Assembly: GCF_003031265.1 (NCBI RefSeq)
Contig: NZ_CP019966.1
Coordinates: 4,526,001-4,590,000 of the forward strand
Length of the DNA: 64,000 bases
Direction of reading: 5' to 3'
Origin: Rhodopseudomonas palustris
Lineage (GTDB): Bacteria; Pseudomonadota; Alphaproteobacteria; Rhizobiales; Xanthobacteraceae
A program made the translations under genes and the position numbers. This document shows positions 1 through 8,244 of the stretch, in pieces. Under the pieces are notes generated by a model. The model was not told where the DNA came from. It worked only from the letters and a program-made list of their open reading frames with translations, and did no database searches. Within the stretch, counting starts at the first letter, position 1; each line of letters opens with the position of its first letter.

Positions 1-164
1 TGAAGCAGGCGCTCTCGATCAAACAGCTGGAGCTGCCGATGCTGCTGCCGGGGATCAAGGTCCAGACTGCGGCCGACGACCACCTTCCGATCGAACAGGT
101 CCAGTTCATGCGCTTCACCGGCAAGCAATGGGAACGGTTCGGAGAGGTGCGCTCAACCGAGTAA
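1..164 (+). CDS. Branched-chain amino acid ABC transporter substrate-binding protein, C-terminal end (partial)
   Basis: Only the last 53 codons are in the window; the reading frame enters at base 3 and stops with TAA at 162-164. The tail contains LPGIKVQTAADDHLPIEQVQ and then MRFTGKQWERFGEV, which is how type I periplasmic binding proteins of the Leu/Ile/Val (LivJ/LivK) family end in this bacterial group. Such proteins capture amino acids or aromatic acids in the periplasm and hand them to an ABC permease. The ligand cannot be told from this piece. No transporter genes follow, so this is probably the end of its operon or a stand-alone gene. Confidence 0.7.
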   Translation, partial: KQALSIKQLELPMLLPGIKVQTAADDHLPIEQVQFMRFTGKQWERFGEVRSTE

Positions 165-588
165 CGCGCTGTACGCGGCGGCGTCGCGCTTCTTGCGTCA
201 ATACTGGTGCAAGCATCGCGTCGGCCGCCATGCGCGGCGGGCCAGCGTGCTCAATCATCGGATCGGGAATCGGCACTGTCCGCGACACACGGATTCGCGT
301 CGAGCAATGAACACTCACGCGAACATCGCGCCGATTGATCAAAGTGGTTGGGATTGGTTGCCAGGATCTGCGGCGTTTATGGCGATTGCCGATCACCTCG
401 CCGCCTTGCGGCGCTGTGACCGGCGTCAATCACCTGGGGATTGGGACTTCAAATCCCCTCTGGCGCCGCCCGGAAGGCTCTTCGGCGTCAGAGGTGAATG
501 ATGTCCCGAAGCTGTCGCCATCACGTCGTCGGCATCATCGATGCGGACGTCAGCGAGGGGCAGCTTTGCTGCAGTGCAGTGAGGGAGG
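165..588. other. Intergenic stretch without a convincing gene
   Basis: About 420 bases between the binding-protein stop and the convergent DUF465 gene. Several open frames cross it, but none has a ribosome binding site, family resemblance or codon pattern like the neighbours. A short T-arm-like segment (about 436-467) was considered as a tRNA relic and not accepted. No strong terminator was seen after the binding-protein gene. Confidence 0.5.
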
Positions 589-771
589 TCAGTGTACGCT
601 GGTCTTGGTTTGCTTCAGTTTCGCGATTTGATCCCGGACCATGAGCTTGCGACGTTTCAGCTCGGCAATACGCACGTCGTCCGTAGAAGGATGGGCGAGA
701 GCGTTGTGCAATTCGGTCTCCAGAACTTTGTGCTTGCGTTCCAGTTCGACGAGATGCGCCTGAATTGCCAT
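589..771 (-). CDS. DUF465 (YdcH-like) small protein
   Basis: A 60-residue protein, predicted all alpha-helical, with the DUF465 pattern: a helix around VELERKHKVLETEL, a loop with a short polar stretch, then RIAELKRRKLMVRDQIAKL. Members are 55-75 residues long and of unknown function; many cluster as helical hairpins. The start at 771 is chosen because AGGAGG lies 7 bases upstream of the ATG; an upstream extension of the frame has no such site. A second DUF465 gene lies on the opposite strand at 1130, so this small locus carries two paralogues. Family call is confident, function unknown. Confidence 0.8.
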   Translation of the reverse strand: MAIQAHLVELERKHKVLETELHNALAHPSTDDVRIAELKRRKLMVRDQIAKLKQTKTSVH

Positions 772-880
772 ACGAAACCTCCTCTTTTGATGAGACTGAG
801 TTTCCATCCGGACGAGGAAGTGTACATCTCTGGTGGCGTCTGTCGATAGGTCTTGAAATATCCGCGTCATAATTTCGCGC

Positions 881-900
881 CTCACGAAACGATTCGTGAG
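881..900. promoter_or_regulatory. Inverted repeat CTCACGAA-ACGA-TTCGTGAG
   Basis: Perfect 8-base arms with a 4-base centre, about 110 bases upstream of the DUF465 gene at 589-771 (minus strand) and 230 bases upstream of the DUF465 gene at 1130 (plus strand). No T-run follows on either side, so an operator is a better reading than a terminator. The binding protein is unknown. Confidence 0.35.
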
Positions 901-1129
901 CACGATCAGTTCATCCCCGCAAACGCCCGAGGATGAGGGGTTTCCGCGAAAGCATCGAATGTCCGAACGCGGGTTTTGGAATTATTCACCTGACGAAGGT
1001 CGTACGCCGCACGATGCGCGGACGCACCGCTTGCTCGCAACGCCGCAAAGGCGATAATGACGGCGAACTGATCGACATTCCTCCGCAACCGGGCCGCGCT
1101 TCGCGAACCGGTTCAAGCCGACACTGATC

Positions 1130-1336
1130 ATGACCGACGAAGACGAGGGCGACCTCGGTGCCGAGCTGGCTAAGCTGCAACAAGAGCACCGCGATCTCGA
1201 CGCCGCGATCGATGCGCTGCACCATTCGCCTGCGCCCGATCTGTTGCGTCTGCAGCGGCTGAAGAAGCGCAAGCTGGCGCTGCGTGATCGCATCGCCTTC
1301 ATCGAAGATCAGATCACGCCCGACATCATCGCTTGA
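1130..1336 (+). CDS. DUF465 (YdcH-like) small protein, second copy
   Basis: A 68-residue acidic-then-basic helical protein with the same signature as the gene at 589-771: ELAKLQQEHRDLDAAIDAL followed by RLQRLKKRKLALRDRIAFIEDQI. The run LKKRKL.LRDRI is the most characteristic part of the family. The ATG at 1130 is the first in the frame after a stop, with weak ribosome-binding resemblance upstream. The last 11 bases overlap the end of the GGDEF gene on the other strand (tail to tail). Function unknown; the two copies differ enough to be old duplicates. Confidence 0.75.
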   Translation: MTDEDEGDLGAELAKLQQEHRDLDAAIDALHHSPAPDLLRLQRLKKRKLALRDRIAFIEDQITPDIIA

Positions 1337-2069
1337 TCTTGGCTGCCGACGTCTTGGCAGCCGACGCCGCGCGGCGCTCTGCCTTGCGGGCATACATCGC
1401 CTGATCGGCAACGGCGAACGCTTCGGCAGCGTCCATCTCCGGCGTCAGCATCGCAACGCCAGCGGAGATCCCGACCTCGATCGTTTGATCGCCATAGCGG
1501 ATCGCAAGCTCGTCGACCGCCGTCTCCAAGCCGAGCGCTTTGGCGCGCGCGTCGGTTTCGTCGAGATTCCACAACAGCAAGGCAAACTCGTCACCGCCGA
1601 GCCGGCCGATCAGATCGGACGCCCGGACGTGGCGCAGCAGCGCCTCGGTCACCGCCTTCAGCACGACGTCGCCGGCGGCATGGCCGAGGGTGTCATTGAC
1701 CGGTTTCAGCCGGTCGACATCCAGCATGATCAGCGCACCGCCGGCGCCGTAGCGCTTGATGTAGGCCAGCGCCCGGCCGAGCTCGCGCTCGAAGCCGCGG
1801 CGATTGGCGATGCCGAGCAGGAAGTCGGTTTCGGCGGACGCGCGCAGCACGTCGATCTCGGCCAGAGCGGCGGCCAATTGGGCCTTCAGCCGGCGGATCT
1901 TGAGCTGCGGATCGGCCGGCAGCCGCCCCCCGGCAACCTGCGCCCGCGGCGTCGCCGGGGCCGGGCGCGGCCCGGCAGTCGGCAGTTTTCGCTTCTTGGC
2001 GGCAGGTTTCGGGGTCCCACGGTCGACGGAGCGGCGGGCGGACGAGGGGCGGATGGGCTTCTTTTTCAT
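1326..2069 (-). CDS. GGDEF-domain protein, probable diguanylate cyclase
   Basis: A 247-residue soluble protein. The first 75 residues are Lys/Arg/Pro/Ala-rich and look disordered; a short helix (KIRRLKAQLAAALAEIDVLR) acts as linker; the rest is a GGDEF domain with the active-site motif RLGGDEFALL intact, plus FLLGIANRRGFEREL and LIMLDVDRLKPVNDTLGH. An intact GGDEF predicts conversion of two GTP into the second messenger cyclic di-GMP. No sensory domain and no EAL domain are present; no RxxD inhibitory site is obvious just before GGDEF. Start taken at MKKKPIRPSS; a GTG eight codons further upstream is possible. Monocistronic. Confidence 0.85.
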   Translation of the reverse strand: MKKKPIRPSSARRSVDRGTPKPAAKKRKLPTAGPRPAPATPRAQVAGGRLPADPQLKIRRLKAQLAAALAEIDVLRASAETDFLLGIANRRGFERELGRALAYIKRYGAGGALIMLDVDRLKPVNDTLGHAAGDVVLKAVTEALLRHVRASDLIGRLGGDEFALLLWNLDETDARAKALGLETAVDELAIRYGDQTIEVGISAGVAMLTPEMDAAEAFAVADQAMYARKAERRAASAAKTSAAKIKR

Positions 2070-2221
2070 CAGAATCAGCCGGAGAACCGCCACAACACTT
2101 GCCGCTCTTCACCAAGAAAGGATAGTGCATTCCGGACGCCTTGGCCGGAGCGGCTGGCGTTCCTATAATCCCCACCTATGTTTCTGGATTCACGACAGAA
2201 TCGCTCGAAAGAATCGTTTGA

Positions 2222-2710
2222 ATGACAGCTCCCGTCGCGATCATCATGGGCAGCCAGTCGGACTGGGAGACGATGCGGCATGCCGCCGACACCCTGACCG
2301 CCCTTGGCGTCGCCCATGACGCCCAGATCGTTTCCGCGCATCGCACCCCCGACCGTCTCTATACCTTCGCCAAGGGCGCAAAGGCAGCGGGTTACCGCAT
2401 TGTCATTGCCGGCGCCGGCGGGGCTGCGCATCTGCCGGGGATGACCGCGGCGCTGACGGAGCTGCCGGTGTTCGGCGTGCCGGTGGAATCCAAGACGATG
2501 TCGGGCCTGGATTCGCTGTATTCAATCGTGCAGATGCCGGCCGGCATCCCGGTCGGCACGCTGGCGATCGGCAAGGCCGGCGCGATCAACGCGGCGCTGC
2601 TCGCCGCGAGCGTGCTGGCGCTGACCGATTCCGATCTGGCGACGCGGCTGGCGGCATGGCGCAAGGCGCAGACCGATTCGGTCGCGGCCCGGCCGGAGGG
2701 CGCAGCGTGA
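2222..2710 (+). CDS. purE: N5-carboxyaminoimidazole ribonucleotide mutase PurE
   Basis: 162 residues, the normal size for class I PurE. It converts N5-CAIR into CAIR in de novo purine synthesis. Visible family motifs are [10 protein letters not shown] at the start, [10 protein letters not shown] (the His of the active site) and the Gly-rich [13 protein letters not shown] segment, followed by [19 protein letters not shown]. The stop overlaps the GTG start of purK (GTGA), so the two are translationally coupled. The enzyme uses the product of PurK directly. Confidence 0.96.
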   Translation: MTAPVAIIMGSQSDWETMRHAADTLTALGVAHDAQIVSAHRTPDRLYTFAKGAKAAGYRIVIAGAGGAAHLPGMTAALTELPVFGVPVESKTMSGLDSLYSIVQMPAGIPVGTLAIGKAGAINAALLAASVLALTDSDLATRLAAWRKAQTDSVAARPEGAA

Positions 2711-3807
2711 GCACATCCCGCCGTGAACCGCTGAAGCCCGGTGATACCATCGGCATTCTCGGCGGCGGCCAGCTCGGCCGGATGCTGGTGCTCGCCGCGG
2801 CCCGGCTCGGGCTGAAGTGCCAGATATTCTCGCCCGACCCGGATTCGCCGGCGTTCGACGTGGTGCAGAACGGCACCTGCGCCGAATACGCCGATGTCGA
2901 AGCGCTGGAATCGTTTGCTTCCGACGTCGACGTCATCACCTACGAGTTCGAGAACGTGCCCGCTTCCGCCGCGCTGGTTCTGGCGGCGCGCAAACCGGTG
3001 CTGCCGAACCAAACCATCCTGGAGACCACCCAGGACCGCTTGGCCGAGAAGGACTTCGTGTCCAAGCTCGGCATTGGCACCGCCGGCTATGCGGACGTCA
3101 CCTCGCCGCAGACGCTGCGCGACGCGGTGACCCGGCTCGGTCTGCCCGCGGTGCTGAAGACCCGGCGGTTCGGCTATGACGGCAAGGGGCAGGTGATGCT
3201 GCGCCCGGGCGACGATCCGGAAGCGGCCTGGGCCAGCCTGGAGACGCGGGCTGCGATTCTGGAGGCCTTCGTGCCGTTCGAGCGCGAGATCTCGGTGATC
3301 GCTGCGCGCGGCGCCGATGGCCAGGTGGTGAGCTACGACGTCACCGAAAACGAGCACCGCGACCACATTCTCAAAGTTTCCAAGGCGCCGGCGGCGATCC
3401 CCGACGCGGTGGCGAGCGAGGCTCGCCGGATCGCCAAGACGATCGCCGATGCGCTCGGTTATGTCGGTGTGCTCGGGGTCGAGATGTTCGTGGTGCCCGG
3501 CGCGGACGGCCCGAAGGTGCTGGTCAACGAGATCGCTCCCCGGGTGCATAATTCCGGGCACTGGACGCTGGACGGCGCCTCGGTCTCGCAGTTCGAACAG
3601 CACATCCGAGCGATCGCCGGCTGGCCGCTCGCGGAGCCGGTGCGGCACGGCGCGGTGACCATGACCAACCTGATCGGCGCCGATGTTCACGACTATACCC
3701 GCTGGCTGACCGTTCCCGGGGCGACCGTGCACCTCTACGGCAAGCGCCATGCCCTGCCCGGCCGCAAGATGGGCCATGTCACGGTGGTCGAGCCGGGAAA
3801 ACGCTGA
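2707..3807 (+). CDS. purK: N5-carboxyaminoimidazole ribonucleotide synthase PurK
   Basis: 366 residues, ATP-grasp superfamily. It makes N5-CAIR from AIR, bicarbonate and ATP, feeding PurE. It opens with [19 protein letters not shown], the conserved glycine-rich loop of the family; later come [12 protein letters not shown] (ATP binding) and [14 protein letters not shown] (metal and active-site segment). The GTG start at 2707 is chosen because it overlaps the purE stop by four bases; starting earlier would run far into purE. No strong terminator was seen after it. Confidence 0.96.
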   Translation: MSTSRREPLKPGDTIGILGGGQLGRMLVLAAARLGLKCQIFSPDPDSPAFDVVQNGTCAEYADVEALESFASDVDVITYEFENVPASAALVLAARKPVLPNQTILETTQDRLAEKDFVSKLGIGTAGYADVTSPQTLRDAVTRLGLPAVLKTRRFGYDGKGQVMLRPGDDPEAAWASLETRAAILEAFVPFEREISVIAARGADGQVVSYDVTENEHRDHILKVSKAPAAIPDAVASEARRIAKTIADALGYVGVLGVEMFVVPGADGPKVLVNEIAPRVHNSGHWTLDGASVSQFEQHIRAIAGWPLAEPVRHGAVTMTNLIGADVHDYTRWLTVPGATVHLYGKRHALPGRKMGHVTVVEPGKR

Positions 3808-3963
3808 CGGAACCGACCAACGTCGCAAAACTTAATTGTCGCGTCAGGTGGACATTGCCGGCCCGATCTGGTACATGGGCGCCCTCTAGGTGGAGGGCCT
3901 GGCCGTTGTCGGCCCCGCCTAATCCAATAAATTCCGATCCGATCACTCTGAAGAGGATGCCGC

Positions 3964-4227
3964 GTGCAGGTTCTCGTTCGCGATAACAACGTCGATCAAG
4001 CCCTCAAGGCGCTGAAGAAGAAGATGCAGCGCGAGGGGATTTTCCGCGAGATGAAGCTGCGCGGACATTACGAGAAGCCGTCCGAGAAGAAGGCGCGCGA
4101 GAAGGCGGAAGCCGTACGCCGCGCCCGTAAGCTCGCCCGCAAGAAGCTGCAGCGCGAAGGCCTGCTGCCGAGCAAGCCGAAGCCGGCTTTCGGCGCGGAT
4201 CGCCGTCCGGCCGCGGCGGCGCGCTAA
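3964..4227 (+). CDS. rpsU: 30S ribosomal protein S21
   Basis: 87 residues, GTG start. The sequence begins [20 protein letters not shown], continues with [16 protein letters not shown] and has a highly basic helical end with an Ala/Arg tail, the usual form of bS21 in alphaproteobacteria. S21 sits near the anti-Shine-Dalgarno end of 16S rRNA and helps initiation. The 150-base leader holds a small hairpin (GCCCTC/GAGGGC at about 3883-3900). A strong intrinsic terminator follows directly, so the gene is a single-gene transcript. Confidence 0.97.
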   Translation: MQVLVRDNNVDQALKALKKKMQREGIFREMKLRGHYEKPSEKKAREKAEAVRRARKLARKKLQREGLLPSKPKPAFGADRRPAAAAR

Positions 4228-4264
4228 TCGCGCCTTTCGGCGACGAAGCGAACTGAGTTTGAAG

Positions 4265-4290
4265 AACGCGGGCCCCGGGCCCGCGTTTTT
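4265..4290 (+). terminator. Intrinsic terminator after rpsU
   Basis: GC-rich inverted repeat (CGCGGGCCC/GGGCCCGCG) followed immediately by five T residues on the plus strand, 38 bases after the rpsU stop. Confidence 0.9.
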
Positions 4291-4350
4291 CGTTGTTGCT
4301 TCTTTCGGTGCTGCTTGGCGCTCGATCGGCGACCTGCCCCACAGAACAAA

Positions 4351-4373
4351 ATGCCCGGGCGACGCCCGGGCAT
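4351..4373 (-). terminator. Intrinsic terminator for the Pro/Ala-rich protein gene
   Basis: ATGCCCGGGCG/CGCCCGGGCAT inverted repeat; read on the minus strand it is followed by TTTTGTT. It lies about 28 bases beyond the stop of the gene at 4401-5279. Confidence 0.8.
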
Positions 4374-4400
4374 TGATGACTGTGGATATCGCGGTTGTTA

Positions 4401-5279
4401 CTACCGCGGCAGGACCGAGTGGATCACCGACTTGGCGGTGAACAACACATCCTCCGCGACCGACGGCTTGCGGGCGGCATTGCCGTCGCCGGACGCATCC
4501 GCGCGTGCGCCCGGAATATCGGCGGGCGGGGTCGGCGGGTGCTGATCGCTGTCGCGCAGGTCGATCGAATCGGCAGGGCGGCTACTGGCCGGCACGGAGG
4601 CAGTGGTTGCCGGCGGATTGGCGTAGGGCGCAATCGACACATTGGTCGGCGCGACGTTGACGGCCGGCGGCAACGCCGGGGCGATGACGCGCGCGGCTTC
4701 CTGCTGCCGCGGCGGCTCCTGGGCGCGCGGCGGCTCAGGCACCTTCAGCGGCTCGGGGGCACGTCCCGGCGTTTCGGTGGCCCGCGGCGCCTCTGCGGGC
4801 GCGGACGCACGGAGACGCTCGACGGCGGCCCTGACGAGCTCGTTGGGATCGCGCGCGGGCTCGCTGCGCTCCTCCGGCACCTTGACCGGCTCCGGCGTCG
4901 CAGACGCGGTGCTGACCGGCTTGGACGGGACCGCCGCCTTGTTGTCGTGCACGGTGATCTGGTGCCGTCCCACTGGGCGGTCGGCGGGCTTGTCGGCCGC
5001 GGCCTTCTCAGTGGAGATCTTGTCGGCGCTGAGCTTGACCTTGAGCGGCTCGCTCCGGGTCGGCTCGGGCCGAGCAGCCTCCGCCGGCAGCGCTACGGCG
5101 ACGGGCTCGGCCGGCTTGGCGGCCTTGGTGATATCGAGTTGCTGTGTCGCGGGGGCGGCCGGGGGCGGCGCGTCGGGCCTGGCGACGATGTACTGATTCA
5201 CGACGTAGGCGGCGATCACGGTCGCGACCACCGACGGCAGAATCTGCCCGAGCAGTTTTTCGGTGATGAATTTCAGCAT
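4401..5279 (-). CDS. Membrane-anchored proline/alanine-rich protein of unknown function
   Basis: 292 residues. The N-terminus (about residues 5-30, ITEKLLGQILPSVVATVIAA...) is an amphipathic start running into one hydrophobic segment, so the protein is probably anchored in the inner membrane. Everything after residue 35 is low complexity, rich in Pro, Ala, Glu and Lys (repeated PEPLKVPE-like units), and likely disordered; it could reach across the periplasm as a TonB-like linker, but no energy-transducing motif is visible. RBS context is weak. Single gene with its own terminator. I recognise it only as a lineage-type hypothetical protein. Confidence 0.6.
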   Translation of the reverse strand: MLKFITEKLLGQILPSVVATVIAAYVVNQYIVARPDAPPPAAPATQQLDITKAAKPAEPVAVALPAEAARPEPTRSEPLKVKLSADKISTEKAAADKPADRPVGRHQITVHDNKAAVPSKPVSTASATPEPVKVPEERSEPARDPNELVRAAVERLRASAPAEAPRATETPGRAPEPLKVPEPPRAQEPPRQQEAARVIAPALPPAVNVAPTNVSIAPYANPPATTASVPASSRPADSIDLRDSDQHPPTPPADIPGARADASGDGNAARKPSVAEDVLFTAKSVIHSVLPR

Positions 5280-5428
5280 GGCCGGCCTCTTCCCCGCACG
5301 TGTGATGCTGGAAGTTTGAGGCTGATTGAGGGATCAACTGCGACCGATCGGTGGCATCGGAACGAGGTGTTCGGAGCGCCACCGAGCGGGCCGCGAGGCG
5401 AAGCTGGGCCCTGCCGCTTAACGAGAGG

Positions 5429-5716
5429 TTAAGCTTTCAACTCAATCTCGAGAAACACGATTTCGGCTGTGGATTCGTTGCGGACATCGTGTTGGACACC
5501 GGCCTTGCGGGCGTAGGAGCGGCCGGTCTTGAGCTGGGCCAGCGAGCGCGTCCCGTCCGGCGCCACGATGGTCATCTCGCCGTCGGCCATCGGGACCACG
5601 ACGTAGTCCATGCCGTGGGTGTGGTGACCGGTCGCCGAGCCCGGCGGCAGCCGCCACTCGGTAACCCGCACCTCGTCGTTGTCGATCTGAATCTCGGATT
5701 TTGCCGCAACCGTCAT
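5429..5716 (-). CDS. Cupin-domain protein
   Basis: 95 residues forming one small cupin barrel. The metal-site pattern is present: GHHTHGMDYVVV (the HxH plus acidic residue of motif 1) and AGVQHDVRNES (the His of motif 2). Such proteins bind a metal and act as small dioxygenases, isomerases or sensors; the substrate is unknown. The start at 5716 has GGAGAAGGG upstream at good spacing; longer forms of the frame lack one. Divergent from the VOC gene at 5921, with a shared intergenic region of about 200 bases. Confidence 0.75.
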   Translation of the reverse strand: MTVAAKSEIQIDNDEVRVTEWRLPPGSATGHHTHGMDYVVVPMADGEMTIVAPDGTRSLAQLKTGRSYARKAGVQHDVRNESTAEIVFLEIELKA

Positions 5717-5920
5717 GACGTCCCTTCTCCGGGCAGAACGCTGCCAACTAAGACACGGATACCACCAATCACCCTGCCCGACATCCGGCGATCCAGGCCC
5801 AGCGCCATGCGTACAATCGGCGCAGCTGATGCTCGGGCGGTATCGCCAGGTGGCATCGGATCGGTATAGTCGGCGGGCACCCTCAGGGTGAAAAACACCA
5901 AGGAGCACACGGGAAACGCC

Positions 5921-6295
5921 ATGTTTTCACACGTCATGATCGGCACCAACAATCTCGAAGCGGCGAAAGACTTCTACGACAAACTGCTCGGCACCCTCGG
6001 CGTGCCGCCGGCGATGGTCGATCGTCATCGCATCTTCTACCGCACCAAGACCGGCACCTTCGCGGTCAGCAAGCCGATCAATGGCGAACCGGCGACTGCC
6101 GCCAATGGCGGCACGATCGGCTTCGTGGCGAAGTCCCCGGAAGAGGCCGACGCCTGGCACGCGGCCGGCGTCGCGGCCGGCGGCACGACGTGCGAAGACC
6201 CGCCCGGCATCCGCGCGATGGGCGACATGAAGCTGTACCTCGCCTACCTGCGCGACCCCGACGGCAACAAGCTCTGCGTCATGCACCGGATGTGA
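5921..6295 (+). CDS. VOC-family (glyoxalase/bleomycin-resistance fold) protein
   Basis: 124 residues. It starts MFSHVMIGTNNLEAAKDFYD, the usual first beta-alpha unit of vicinal oxygen chelate proteins, and ends YLAYLRDPDGNKLCVMHR, the second conserved metal-side strand (DPDGNK). Two VOC half-modules make one site; the family includes glyoxalase I, dioxygenases and drug-binding proteins. No substrate can be assigned. The ATG at 5921 matches the family start; a GTG 33 bases earlier is in frame. It stands alone, followed by a dispersed repeat. Confidence 0.8.
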   Translation: MFSHVMIGTNNLEAAKDFYDKLLGTLGVPPAMVDRHRIFYRTKTGTFAVSKPINGEPATAANGGTIGFVAKSPEEADAWHAAGVAAGGTTCEDPPGIRAMGDMKLYLAYLRDPDGNKLCVMHRM

Positions 6296-6311
6296 GGCTT
6301 ACACCAATCTC

Positions 6312-6401
6312 CGTCATGCCCGGCCCTGTGCCGGGCATCCACGTCTTTCGGCGTCGACGCGCAGCAAGACGTGGATGGCCGGGACGAGCCCGGCCATGAC
6401 G
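6312..6401. repeat. Dispersed palindromic repeat, type A (CGTCATGCCCGGC...)
   Basis: The two ends are inverted copies: CGTCATGCCCGGC and GCCGGGCATCCACGTCTT on the left, AAGACGTGGATGGCCGGG and GCCCGGCCATGACG on the right. This can fold as one long cruciform or as two hairpins. Elements of this kind are common between genes in Bradyrhizobium and Rhodopseudomonas. It lies between two convergent genes. Confidence 0.8.
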
Positions 6402-6428
6402 TGGATAGTGGGTCTGGCCCCAAACAAA

Positions 6429-6454
6429 AACGCCCGGCCTTGCGGCCGGGCGTT
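6429..6454. terminator. Intrinsic terminator between VOC gene and pntB
   Basis: AACGCCCGGCC/GGCCGGGCGTT with a 4-base loop. On the minus strand it is followed by TTTTTGTTTG and lies 25 bases past the pntB stop; on the plus strand TCGTTTT follows, so it may work both ways. Confidence 0.9.
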
Positions 6455-6478
6455 TCGTTTTGGGCAGGGCGTCGGCGG

Positions 6479-7882
6479 TTAGTGCGCCATCGCCTTGACG
6501 ATGTTCTCGGTCATCTTCTTGGCGTCGCCGAGCAGCATCATGGTGTTGTCGCGATAGAACAGCGGGTTGTCGATGCCGGCGTAACCGGAGGCGAGCGACC
6601 GCTTGATGAACATCACGGTGCCAGCCTTCCACACCTGCAGCACCGGCATGCCGTAGATCGGCGAGGACGGATCCTCTTCGGCCGCCGGGTTGGTGACGTC
6701 GTTGGCGCCGATCACGAACGCGACGTCGGCCTGCGCGAACTCCGAGTTGATGTCCTCAAGTTCGAACACTTCGTCGTACGGCACGTTGGCTTCAGCGAGC
6801 AGCACGTTCATGTGGCCCGGCATACGGCCGGCGACCGGATGAATCGCGTACTTCACCTCGACGCCTTCCTTCTTCAGCGAGTCGGCCATTTCACGCAGCG
6901 CGTGCTGAGCCTGAGCCACCGCCATGCCGTAGCCCGGCACGATGATGACCTTCGAGGCGTTCTTCATGATGAAGGCCGCGTCGTCGGCCGAGCCGAGCTT
7001 GGCCGGGCGCTGTTCACCGCCGCCACCGCCGGCCGCCGCGGTTTCACCGCCGAAGCCGCCGAGGATGACCGAGATGAACGAGCGGTTCATGCCCTTACAC
7101 ATGATGTAGGACAGAATCGCACCCGAGGAGCCGACCAGCGCGCCGGTGATGATCAGCGCCGAGTTGCCGAGCGTGAAGCCGATGCCGGCCGCGGCCCACC
7201 CCGAGTAGGAGTTGAGCATCGAGATCACCACCGGCATGTCGGCGCCGCCGATCGGGACGATGATCAGGATGCCGAGCAGCAGCGCGACGCCGGTGATCAC
7301 CCAGAAGGCGACCTCGCTCTGCGTGATCACCATGTAGATGATCGCCGCGAACATGATGACGCCGAGCGCGATGTTCACCACGTGCCGTGCCGGCAGCAGG
7401 ATCGGCGCGCCACTCATGCGGCCCGACAGCTTGAGGAACGCGATCACCGAACCGGTGAAGGTCAGCGCGCCGATGGCAACGCCGAGCGACATTTCAACGA
7501 GGCTCTGGCCGTGGATGTTGCCCGGCTCGCCGATGTCGAACGCACCCGGCGCATAGAACGCACCGGCAGCGACCAGCACCGCGGCCATACCGACCAGCGA
7601 GTGGAAGGCGGCGACCAGCTCGGGCATCGAGGTCATCGGCACCTTCTTGGCGATGACCGCGCCAATGGCGCCGCCGATCGCGATGCCGGCGATCACCAGC
7701 ACCCAGCCGAGCAGATCGGCCGGCGGATGGCCGGCGAGCGTGGTGGCAATGGCGATCGCCATGCCGCTCATGCCCATCAGGTTGCCCTGACGGCTGGTGG
7801 CCGGAGACGACAGACCGCGCAGCGCCAGAATGAATAGGACGCCTGCGATCAGATACAGAAATGCGGAAAGATTGGCGCTCAT
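6479..7882 (-). CDS. pntB: NAD(P) transhydrogenase subunit beta
   Basis: 467 residues. The N-terminal half carries the membrane domain dII helices; the C-terminal part is the NADP(H)-binding domain dIII, with VIIVPGYGMAVAQAQHAL (nucleotide loop), HPVAGRMPGHMNVLLAEA and VIGANDVTNPAA, all family hallmarks. Together with the alpha subunits it couples inward proton movement to hydride transfer from NADH to NADP+. The order pntAA-pntAB-pntB with short gaps (13 and 25 bases) is one operon read on the minus strand and ends at a strong terminator. In phototrophs this is a main NADPH source. Confidence 0.96.
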   Translation of the reverse strand: MSANLSAFLYLIAGVLFILALRGLSSPATSRQGNLMGMSGMAIAIATTLAGHPPADLLGWVLVIAGIAIGGAIGAVIAKKVPMTSMPELVAAFHSLVGMAAVLVAAGAFYAPGAFDIGEPGNIHGQSLVEMSLGVAIGALTFTGSVIAFLKLSGRMSGAPILLPARHVVNIALGVIMFAAIIYMVITQSEVAFWVITGVALLLGILIIVPIGGADMPVVISMLNSYSGWAAAGIGFTLGNSALIITGALVGSSGAILSYIMCKGMNRSFISVILGGFGGETAAAGGGGGEQRPAKLGSADDAAFIMKNASKVIIVPGYGMAVAQAQHALREMADSLKKEGVEVKYAIHPVAGRMPGHMNVLLAEANVPYDEVFELEDINSEFAQADVAFVIGANDVTNPAAEEDPSSPIYGMPVLQVWKAGTVMFIKRSLASGYAGIDNPLFYRDNTMMLLGDAKKMTENIVKAMAH

Positions 7883-7895
7883 CGACGGCCCCTAC

Positions 7896-8219
7896 TCACT
7901 TCTGCTTCTTCTTGTACATCGCCAGCATGCGCTGGGTGACAAGGAAGCCGCCGAAGATGTTGATACATGCGAAGATCAGCGCGACGAAGCCGAAGCCGCG
8001 CGCCCACAGCGGACCGTTGTCGCTGCCGACCAGCGACACGCCGACCGCGAGCAGCGCACCGACCACGATCACCGACGAGATCGCGTTGGTCACCGACATC
8101 AGCGGCGTGTGCAGCGCGGGGGTCACCGACCACACCACGAAGTAGCCGACGAACACGGCAAGGACGAAAATCGACAGCCGAAACACGAACGGATCGACCG
8201 CTTGAACCATATGCTCCAT
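7896..8219 (-). CDS. pntAB: NAD(P) transhydrogenase subunit alpha part 2 (membrane domain)
   Basis: 107 residues with three or four hydrophobic helices, including the conserved [20 protein letters not shown] stretch that forms part of the proton channel. In Rhodospirillum-type transhydrogenases the alpha subunit is split into a soluble NAD-binding part and this small membrane part, as here. Ends with a Lys-rich tail (YKKKQK). A ribosome binding site (AAGGAGAG) precedes the ATG at 8219. Middle gene of the pnt operon. Confidence 0.94.
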   Translation of the reverse strand: MEHMVQAVDPFVFRLSIFVLAVFVGYFVVWSVTPALHTPLMSVTNAISSVIVVGALLAVGVSLVGSDNGPLWARGFGFVALIFACINIFGGFLVTQRMLAMYKKKQK

Positions 8220-8244
8220 AGCAACTCTCCTTAAGCGGTCGCGC

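Noticed and set aside
412..467. T-arm-like stretch GGGGATTGGGACTTCAAATC near the window start, as a possible tRNA or attachment-site relic.
   Set aside because: The loop is too long and does not contain GTTCxA in place; no acceptor, D or anticodon arm could be built around it.
6312..6401. Short repeats as part of a CRISPR array.
   Set aside because: The elements are single palindromes scattered over more than 30 kb, with no regular spacers and no cas genes.
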